Assembly: GCA_945921365.1 (NCBI GenBank)
Contig: CAMEKL010000012.1
Coordinates: 1-9,744, forward strand
DNA length: 9,744 nucleotides
Source: an uncultured Bacillota bacterium
Lineage (GTDB): Bacteria > Bacillota > Clostridia > Christensenellales > UBA1242
Reading direction: 5' to 3'
Shown: piece after piece, positions 4,851-9,744 of the stretch
Position numbering within the stretch: position 1 is the first letter of the stretch
Layout of the letters: each line of letters begins with the position of its first letter
The notes under the pieces: model-generated
The model's input: the letters and a program-made list of their open reading frames with translations, nothing else
Told to the model about the DNA's origin: nothing
Databases searched by the model: none
Translations under genes and position numbers: made by a program

Positions 4851-5975
4851 TTAATCAAGATTTTTAACATAAAGCCTATCTCGCTTATGTTGTTTGTGGT
4901 CAAACATTTTCCATTGTTGGAGAACCTTTAAGTTTGTTTCAAGGCTGTGATTTGTTTCAAAATATTCAAAATTATTGTCTATCATAAGCTTCATAAGCTC
5001 TCTCATAATAAAAGCATTAACGCCTTTGTTTTGATGCTCTTGTTTAACGCCAATTAGCGCGAAATCTAAAATTTTTGGGTGCTTAGCTGCTTTAAGAATA
5101 TTTATAATGCCTTTTAAAGTTAATCTTCCTTTGCAACCGTTAACTGCTTGAGAAAGCGATGGAAGAGCAAAGCCGAACGCAATAACATTTTTGTTTTTAT
5201 CAACAACTGTAACAAAAAATTTTAAATTCAAGAAAAGTTTAAACTGAGATAGAAGCTCTTTTTTAAGTTTATCATTAAGTGGGATTGTTCCAATTAGTTT
5301 TGAATAAGAATCATCAATACATTCAAAAATTTGCTCTGCATATTGTTTTAAAAATTTTCGTTTAGATTTAATTTTTAAAACTTCAAAGCCATATTTTTTT
5401 TGAACAAGGTTGGCAACTCTATCAACTCTTTCATCAATCTTGCTTGCAGGGTAGATTTTAAATTCAAGCCAGTCAACTTCTTTTTCGTATCCACAAGCTT
5501 CAACAAGTTGTTGATAGTATGGATAGTTGTATGTTCCCTCAAAAGTTTGAAGTTCGTCAAAGCCTTCAATGAGAAGTCCTTCCTTGTCTAAATCATTAAA
5601 GCCAATTGGACCTTCAATTCTTGATAAGCCTCTTTCTTTTGCCCATTTTTCTGCTTCATTAAAAAGTGCTTTTGCAACTTCTAAATCATTTATGCAATCA
5701 AACCTTGTGAATCTAGCACAATTTTGATTCCATTTTTTGTTAGACAAATAATGTTCTATTGCCAAAATTCTTCCAGCAACTTTTCCGTCTTTAAGTGCAA
5801 TAAATGCATCGAAATCGCAATCTGGAACATTTGAGTTTTTCTTTTTATCTAAAAGTTTAAGTTCGTCGCCACGAAGTGCGTGAACATAGTTTTTAACACC
5901 ATCATAAAGCTTTGTTGGAAAATCAACAAATGCCCTTTTATCTTTACTGCTTTCAACCTTTCTAATCTCAATCAT
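4851..5975 (-). CDS. YghO-like double GNAT-fold acyltransferase-family protein
   Basis: A 374-residue cytoplasmic protein related to the YghO family of acyl-CoA N-acyltransferase-fold proteins, whose substrates are not established to my knowledge. The N-terminal half has a first GNAT-like fold: FIALKDGKVAGRILAIE at 58-74, then the helix with AEKWAKERGLSRIEGPIG. The most diagnostic stretch is 119-165: IEGPIGFND, GLLIEGFD, YNYPYYQQLVEACGY. Relatives usually show YNPPYY in this last motif, and here a tyrosine replaces the first proline. The C-terminal half has a second GNAT fold, in which VKQEHQNKGVNAFIM (310-324) resembles the acetyl-CoA phosphate-binding Q/RxxGxG/A loop. The start is well fixed: AGGAG lies 7 nt upstream of the ATG. 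The gene is divergent from the dehydrogenase operon and followed by a strong terminator. Family assignment is fairly confident; the reaction is unknown. Confidence 0.7.
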   Translation of the reverse strand: MIEIRKVESSKDKRAFVDFPTKLYDGVKNYVHALRGDELKLLDKKKNSNVPDCDFDAFIALKDGKVAGRILAIEHYLSNKKWNQNCARFTRFDCINDLEVAKALFNEAEKWAKERGLSRIEGPIGFNDLDKEGLLIEGFDELQTFEGTYNYPYYQQLVEACGYEKEVDWLEFKIYPASKIDERVDRVANLVQKKYGFEVLKIKSKRKFLKQYAEQIFECIDDSYSKLIGTIPLNDKLKKELLSQFKLFLNLKFFVTVVDKNKNVIAFGFALPSLSQAVNGCKGRLTLKGIINILKAAKHPKILDFALIGVKQEHQNKGVNAFIMRELMKLMIDNNFEYFETNHSLETNLKVLQQWKMFDHKQHKRDRLYVKNLD

Positions 5976-6002
5976 ATTTTTTCTCCTGATGTTTGCTTTT
6001 TA

Positions 6003-6011
6003 ATTTTAGCA
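6003..6011 (-). promoter_or_regulatory. Extended -10 promoter of the GNAT gene
   Basis: On the minus strand TGC-TAAAAT (6011-6003) forms an extended -10 with no good -35 upstream. Its context, TTTGTGC before the hexamer, is the same as in the tmk promoter. A start near 5996 gives a leader of about 20 nt holding the AGGAG site. Confidence 0.45.
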
Positions 6012-6045
6012 CAAACAAAAATAAAAATAAAGTATATTAAAACTA

Positions 6046-6074
6046 TTTAAAATTTTTTTAAAGTGTGATAAGAT
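6046..6074 (+). promoter_or_regulatory. Promoter of the dehydrogenase-glycosyltransferase unit, leaderless geometry
   Basis: TTTAAA (6046-6051) is 17 nt upstream of TAAGAT (6069-6074), which is preceded directly by TGA (6066-6068), an extended -10. Six nucleotides separate the -10 from the ATG at 6081, so the transcript should start at the ATG. No Shine-Dalgarno sequence precedes this ATG. Confidence 0.55.
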
Positions 6075-6080
6075 ATATTC

Positions 6081-6881
6081 ATGGACAATAATTATGTTTT
6101 AATTACTGGTGCTTGTGGTGGACTTGGAAAAGCCTATTGCGAAGTTTTTTCCAGCAAAGGAAATAATTTAATAATATGCGGAACAAACAAAGAAAAGCTT
6201 GATAAGCAAAAAGAGGAGATTTCAAAAAAAAATCCAAAAGTTGATATTATTCCTTTCACTTTCAATTTGCTTGATTTAACTTCTGTTGATGCTCTTATTA
6301 ATTTTATTAAAGAAAAAAATTTGAATGTTGAGATTCTTGTCAATAATGCTGGATATATAACAGAAGGCTCAATTAAAAAGGCAAGCAAAGAAACACTTCT
6401 TCGCACAATTAAAGTTAACTGCGAGGGCACAATATATTTAACAAAAAGCTTTTTAGATTTGAAGAAAAAAAATGTTCAAATAATCACTGTCTCAAGCATG
6501 GCAAGCTTTTATCCACTTCCATATATGGCAATTTATGCATCAACAAAAGCGCTTATTAAAAACTTTATGCTTGCATTAAGGGAAGAATATAAAGAAAATA
6601 ACGTGAAAGTTCTAGTTGTAATGCCAGGAGCAATTGCAACAAGCGACGAGATGAAGCGCGCAATTGAAGCGCAAGGGCTTAAAGGAAAATTATCAGCCGT
6701 TCCAGCAAAAAAAATTGCTGAAAAATCTGTCAAAAGTTTATTTAAAAATAAATCTTGTTATGTTCCTGGAATATTTAATAAATTTACAATATTTTTGAGT
6801 GCGCTTTGTCCAAAAAAATTGCAAATTAAACTTGCTGGCAAGATGTGGAAAAAATCTCAAGCGAAGAGAGGGATAAAATAA
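6081..6881 (+). CDS. Short-chain dehydrogenase/reductase
   Basis: A 266-residue classical SDR that would oxidise or reduce an unknown substrate with NAD(P)H. The Rossmann cofactor loop is TGACGGLG at 9-16, NNAG is at 88-91, the active-site asparagine is N113, the catalytic serine is S138 or S139, and YASTK at 152-156 supplies Y152 and K156. MPGAIAT at 181-187 is the usual loop after the active site. The tail (about 228-255) has a hydrophobic stretch followed by many lysines, so it may touch the membrane. All catalytic residues are present. The start is the ATG placed 6 nt after a -10 element, with no Shine-Dalgarno sequence. The gene ends 1 nt before the start of a glycosyltransferase gene, so the two are very probably co-translated, and a role in glycolipid or envelope synthesis is likely. 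The substrate cannot be named from sequence. Confidence 0.88.
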   Translation: MDNNYVLITGACGGLGKAYCEVFSSKGNNLIICGTNKEKLDKQKEEISKKNPKVDIIPFTFNLLDLTSVDALINFIKEKNLNVEILVNNAGYITEGSIKKASKETLLRTIKVNCEGTIYLTKSFLDLKKKNVQIITVSSMASFYPLPYMAIYASTKALIKNFMLALREEYKENNVKVLVVMPGAIATSDEMKRAIEAQGLKGKLSAVPAKKIAEKSVKSLFKNKSCYVPGIFNKFTIFLSALCPKKLQIKLAGKMWKKSQAKRGIK

Positions 6882-6882
6882 A

Positions 6883-8049
6883 TTGGAAGAAAAATTGAAA
6901 ATTGGAATTTTTATTGACACTTTTTTCCCAATGGTTGATGGTGTTATAAATGTTGTTGATAATTATGCAAAGCGTCTTTGTAAGTTTTGTGATGTAACAG
7001 TCTTTGCTCCTGCACCAAGAGAGAAGTTTGATGACGGCAAATTTGAGTATAAAGTTGTTAGACGTAAAAGAGTTAAACTTACTTTTATGGATTATGATCT
7101 TCCAATTCCACAAATTGACAGAAAATTTAAAAAAGCTATAGAAAACGCTAATTTAGACATTGTTCACATTCATTCACCATTTTCAGTTGGAAAGATTGGA
7201 GTTAGTTATGCTAAAAAACATAACATTCCAATTGTTGCAACAATGCACAGTCAATACAAACAAGATTTCTATAAAGCAACAAAAAGCAAACTCATAACAA
7301 ATATTTTGCTTAAAAAAATCATGAAAGTTTTTAATGCTTGCGATGAATGTTTTGCAGTGAACGCAAAGATAGCAGAAATTTTTAAGGGCTATGGCGCAAA
7401 TGTTCTTCCAAGTGTTGCAAATAATGGAACAGATATGGAGCTTGTTGAAAAAAAAGAAGCATTTGAAGTTGTTAACAAAAAATTCAACTTAAAAGAGAAT
7501 GAATTCGTATTTCTTTTTGTTGGAAGGCTTATTGTTTTAAAAAACATTCTCTTTATTGTTGAAGCTTTAAGGCTTGTTAAAGAAAAGGGTTTTAATTTTA
7601 AAATGCTCTTTGTTGGGAGTGGGCCAGATGAAAATCTTTTAAGAGAAAAAATCAAAGAATTAAAATTGGAAGAAAATGTAATTCTTTGCGGAAAAATTTG
7701 TGATAGAGATTTAATTGCGAAAATTTATAGGCGTGCACATCTATTTTTATTCCCTTCGCTTTATGATGCATCTTCACTTGTTCAAATTGAAGCAGCAAGC
7801 CAAAAAACGCCAACTGTCTTTTTGGAAGGTGCAGCAACAGCTAACACTGTGATAAATGAAGTTAATGGATTTATTGTTAAAAATGATTTAAATGCGTTTT
7901 CAGATAAAATTATTGAAACAATGAAAAATGAAAAATTTTATAACGGAATTGCCGAAAATGCTTATAGAGATTTATTTGTTTCTTGGGACACTTGCGTTGA
8001 AAAAACATACAAAGAATATTTAAAACATATCAATAAAAAAGCTATTTAA
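6883..8049 (+). CDS. GT4 glycosyltransferase, similar to diacylglycerol glucosyltransferases
   Basis: A 388-residue GT-B fold enzyme of family GT4 that transfers a sugar from a nucleotide donor at the inner face of the membrane. Residues 7-20 (IGIFIDTFFPMVDG) are the usual N-terminal strand and glycine loop. VHIHSPFSVG at 94-103 and TMHSQY at 120-125 are shared with processive or monoglucosyl diacylglycerol synthases. VGRLIVLKN at 213-221 gives the donor-phosphate arginine and lysine. The motif at 290-303, FPSLYDASSLVQIE, is D295-x7-E303, so the first acid of the EX7E motif is aspartate. The start is a TTG 1 nt after the dehydrogenase stop, with AGAGGG (6867-6872) 10 nt upstream; a second TTG at 6895 is possible. 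Diacylglycerol as acceptor is an inference from family likeness. Confidence 0.85.
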   Translation: MEEKLKIGIFIDTFFPMVDGVINVVDNYAKRLCKFCDVTVFAPAPREKFDDGKFEYKVVRRKRVKLTFMDYDLPIPQIDRKFKKAIENANLDIVHIHSPFSVGKIGVSYAKKHNIPIVATMHSQYKQDFYKATKSKLITNILLKKIMKVFNACDECFAVNAKIAEIFKGYGANVLPSVANNGTDMELVEKKEAFEVVNKKFNLKENEFVFLFVGRLIVLKNILFIVEALRLVKEKGFNFKMLFVGSGPDENLLREKIKELKLEENVILCGKICDRDLIAKIYRRAHLFLFPSLYDASSLVQIEAASQKTPTVFLEGAATANTVINEVNGFIVKNDLNAFSDKIIETMKNEKFYNGIAENAYRDLFVSWDTCVEKTYKEYLKHINKKAI

Positions 8050-8054
8050 TTTCT

Positions 8055-8112
8055 CAAAATATTATATTTTGACAAATTTAATATAACAAGTCAATCATCT
8101 TATTTATTGACT
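8055..8112. promoter_or_regulatory. Inverted repeats upstream of the second glycosyltransferase
   Basis: A perfect 17-bp palindrome (8 + 1 + 8) lies at 8055-8071, 6 nt after the previous stop codon. A 7-bp perfect inverted repeat, AGTCAAT (8089-8095) and ATTGACT (8106-8112), has a 10-nt spacer and includes the -35 hexamer of the promoter below. Neither is followed by a T-run, so they look more like possible operator sites than terminators. No regulator is identified. Confidence 0.3.
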
Positions 8113-8135
8113 AATATTTGAAATTTTAGTAAAAT
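8107..8135 (+). promoter_or_regulatory. Promoter of the second glycosyltransferase
   Basis: TTGACT (8107-8112) and TAAAAT (8130-8135) are exactly 17 nt apart. The expected start is near 8142, giving a leader of about 47 nt with an AAGGA ribosome site about 9 nt before the ATG at 8189. This gene can therefore be transcribed apart from the upstream pair. Confidence 0.6.
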
Positions 8136-8188
8136 ACATTGCGAATAGATTTGATGAAAAAATTTAATGTTGAAAAGGATATATAAAA

Positions 8189-9385
8189 ATGAGCTTAGAA
8201 GACGAAAAACTAACAGAAAGAAAATTAAAAATTTTAATTGCTACAGAAACTTTTTTACCAGTGTTAGGTGGAGCTCAAACAGTTGTTGACAAAAGTGCTA
8301 TAAATTTGTCAAAATTTTGTGATGTAACTGTTGCAACCACAAAATATAATAACTATAACTATCCTGAAAGACCATATAAATTACTTTTATGTAAGGGGTT
8401 TTATAATAAAATCACAAAAGATGGTATTCCTTTTGTTTTCTTGGATAAAAAATTTAGAAAAGAAATAATGGAAGGTAAATTTGATGTTATTCATTGCCAT
8501 AATGCAGGATTTCTTTACAACTATATGTTAAAAATTGGAAAAAAACTACATATTCCAGTTATTTCAACGGTACACAATGTTATGTATCACGATATTAAAA
8601 AAATACTAAAACTTGATTTTTTAGCAAAAATGCTTACAAGAAGCTTTAAATCTGATTTTGTTTGGAAAATAAGCGAAAGTAGTTTTAATTTTTTAAAACA
8701 ATTTGGCATCAGAGAAGATTGTGAAGAGATGAGAAACTGTGTAGATTTAAAACCTGAAAAAGATATAATAGAAAATGGTAAAAATGAAATCTTAGACAAA
8801 TACAATTTACATGGAAAGGTAATTTTGCTTAATGTTGGTAGAGTTATTGAAACAAAAAATGTAGATTGGCTTATCACTGTTGCAAAAAAATTAAAAAAGG
8901 AATCAAAGAATTTTAAGATAATTGTTGTTGGGAATGGTGATTATTTTAAAACATTTAATAATTTAATTGCAAAAAACAAACTTGAAGATGAATTTTTGCT
9001 TGTTGGTAGCATCTCTGATCGTAAGTTGTTATCAAAATTTTATTCAAGTTGCGACCTATTGTTGTTCCCTTCTGTAAAAGAAGTTTCACCCCTAATACCT
9101 GTGGAAGCTGCTGCATTTAAAAAAGCAACATTAACTCCATGCGATTCTCCTGCTGCAGAAAGAATTATTGACTGCAAAAACGGATATGTTTCTCAATCAT
9201 CGTCTGAAGGCTTTGCTGAAAAAGTTAGTTATATTTTAGACAATTTAGATCAAACAAAAGAAATTGGAGAGAACGCATTTAAAAGTATATACAGATGTTA
9301 TTCAGATGAAAAAATGATTAAAGAACTAATTGACCATTACCTAGAAGATATTAAAAAATATAAAGAAAAATTAAATAAAAATTAA
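8189..9385 (+). CDS. GT4 glycosyltransferase, paralog of the upstream enzyme
   Basis: A 398-residue GT-B enzyme of family GT4. After a charged 12-residue lead, ILIATETFLPVLGGAQ (15-30) gives the N-terminal strand and GG loop. FDVIHCHNAG (98-107) and STVHN (126-130) match the acceptor-side motifs. VGRVIETKN (216-224) holds the donor-phosphate arginine R218 and lysine K223, and E298-x7-E306 is an intact EX7E motif. It shares KFCDVTV with the upstream glycosyltransferase at the same point, where many relatives have a GHEV-type sequence, so the two are probably related by duplication. It could add a second sugar to the upstream enzyme's product, but this is inference. The ATG at 8189 has an AAGGA site and its own promoter. 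By hand count its leucine codons lean to TTA/TTG and CTA more than its neighbour's. A strong hairpin terminator follows 2 nt after the stop. Confidence 0.85.
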   Translation: MSLEDEKLTERKLKILIATETFLPVLGGAQTVVDKSAINLSKFCDVTVATTKYNNYNYPERPYKLLLCKGFYNKITKDGIPFVFLDKKFRKEIMEGKFDVIHCHNAGFLYNYMLKIGKKLHIPVISTVHNVMYHDIKKILKLDFLAKMLTRSFKSDFVWKISESSFNFLKQFGIREDCEEMRNCVDLKPEKDIIENGKNEILDKYNLHGKVILLNVGRVIETKNVDWLITVAKKLKKESKNFKIIVVGNGDYFKTFNNLIAKNKLEDEFLLVGSISDRKLLSKFYSSCDLLLFPSVKEVSPLIPVEAAAFKKATLTPCDSPAAERIIDCKNGYVSQSSSEGFAEKVSYILDNLDQTKEIGENAFKSIYRCYSDEKMIKELIDHYLEDIKKYKEKLNKN

Positions 9386-9387
9386 AG

Positions 9388-9413
9388 AAACAGCAAAAAA
9401 TATTGCTGTTTTT
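9388..9413. terminator. Bidirectional intrinsic terminator between convergent genes
   Basis: AAACAGCAA (9388-9396) pairs perfectly with TTGCTGTTT (9403-9411) around a 6-nt loop. Ts follow on the plus strand, and TTTCTTT follows on the minus strand. It lies between the stop of the second glycosyltransferase (9385) and the stop of the pseudouridine synthase (9412) and can serve both. Confidence 0.85.
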
Positions 9414-9744
9414 ACATTTTCATCCATGATGGTTTGATTTCAATGTTTTCAGTGTTTAAGCTTTTAAATTTTTCTTTTGAAAAATTAAATTCAAGCTTAA
9501 AGCAGGTGAGTTTTTGAGTTTTTGCTTTAAATTTTTTGTTGTCAGCATTCTTTCCATATTTTCCATCGCCAACAATTGCATATCCAATATGCGCAAGTTG
9601 GGCACGAATTTGATGTGTTTTGCCGTTTTTTATGCACGCCTGAATCACGCTTGTGCCACCACTAGAGCGAGATATAACCTGAAAATGCGTTTCAATTTTT
9701 GTTGCGTCTTTTTTGGGGAAATCAAGAATTTGAACTTCGCTTTT
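9412..9744 (-). CDS. RluA-family pseudouridine synthase, C-terminal fragment (runs off right edge)
   Basis: The last 110 residues of a protein whose frame stays open to the right edge of the window. The fragment contains NGKTHQIRAQLAHIGYAIVG (residues 43-62 of the fragment), the hallmark C-terminal TGRTHQIR...GxPIVGD segment of RluA-type 23S rRNA/tRNA pseudouridine synthases, followed by DGKYG. These enzymes isomerise specific uridines in RNA in the cytoplasm. The catalytic aspartate motif (HRLD type) and any S4 domain would be upstream and are not in the window, so the RluA, RluC or RluD type cannot be decided. The usual glycine-arginine of TGRT is NGKT here, a mild variation. The ending is close to the normal one for the family. 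An internal GTG at 9648 is a codon within the gene, not its start. Confidence 0.88.
   Translation of the reverse strand, partial: KSEVQILDFPKKDATKIETHFQVISRSSGGTSVIQACIKNGKTHQIRAQLAHIGYAIVGDGKYGKNADNKKFKAKTQKLTCFKLEFNFSKEKFKSLNTENIEIKPSWMKM

Noticed and set aside
6738..7113. Minus-strand frames across the dehydrogenase-glycosyltransferase junction
   Set aside because: They cross two well-supported plus-strand genes and show no recognisable domain.
7389..7837. Minus-strand frames opposite the first glycosyltransferase
   Set aside because: They lie wholly within conserved GT4 coding sequence and show no domain or ribosome site.
8069..8087. TTGACA at 8069-8074 with TATAAC at 8082-8087 as an extra promoter
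   Set aside because: The spacing is only 7 nt, and no -10-like hexamer occurs at 16-18 nt.
8587..8877. Minus-strand frame of 96 codons opposite the second glycosyltransferase
   Set aside because: Antisense shadow rich in S, F, I and L, with no start signal or family likeness.

Overview
The window is AT-rich, with dense gene packing and no RNA genes, CRISPR arrays or mobile elements that I can see. It looks like the chromosome of a low-GC, endospore-forming Firmicute, most likely a poorly characterised clostridial lineage. The main support is the spoIIR fragment at the left edge (hydrophobic N-terminus followed by an IRANS-type motif), together with a Rel-type (p)ppGpp synthetase, a YibQ-type divergent polysaccharide deacetylase and Mollicutes/Firmicutes-style GT4 glycolipid glycosyltransferases. 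The lineage is an inference.

Layout. Positions 1-848, minus strand: a thymidylate kinase gene (tmk) followed by the start of spoIIR, which runs off the left edge. Positions 849-932: a short divergent promoter region. Positions 933-4335, plus strand: a small Ig-like lipoprotein, a secreted divergent polysaccharide deacetylase and a RelA/SpoT homolog. Positions 4319-5975, minus strand: a YghO-like GNAT protein, a strong terminator, then a ferritin-like protein whose 3' end overlaps the end of rel. Positions 5976-6080: a second divergent promoter region. Positions 6081-9385, plus strand: a short-chain dehydrogenase, a GT4 glycosyltransferase 1 nt downstream of it, and after 139 nt a second, related GT4 enzyme that appears to have its own promoter. 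Positions 9388-9413: a bidirectional terminator. Positions 9412-9744, minus strand: the C-terminal part of an RluA-family pseudouridine synthase that runs off the right edge.

How the genes may work together. The two GT4 enzymes and the dehydrogenase look like a membrane glycolipid or cell-envelope module. The first resembles diacylglycerol glucosyltransferases, and the second could extend the product. The lipoprotein and deacetylase are also envelope proteins. tmk, rel and the pseudouridine synthase are housekeeping or stress functions and need not be linked to the rest.

The most unusual points are these. (1) The Rel protein keeps a complete synthetase domain of the RFKD (bifunctional) type but has lost all recognisable hydrolase residues and the C-terminal ACT domain. 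(2) Two good promoters (tmk and the dehydrogenase) place the -10 hexamer exactly 6 nt before an ATG that has no Shine-Dalgarno sequence, which suggests leaderless mRNAs; a sigma-F-like element before spoIIR has the same geometry. (3) Twice on the minus strand a terminator-like hairpin overlaps the translation start of the next gene. I found no convincing evidence of a wholly new multi-gene system.
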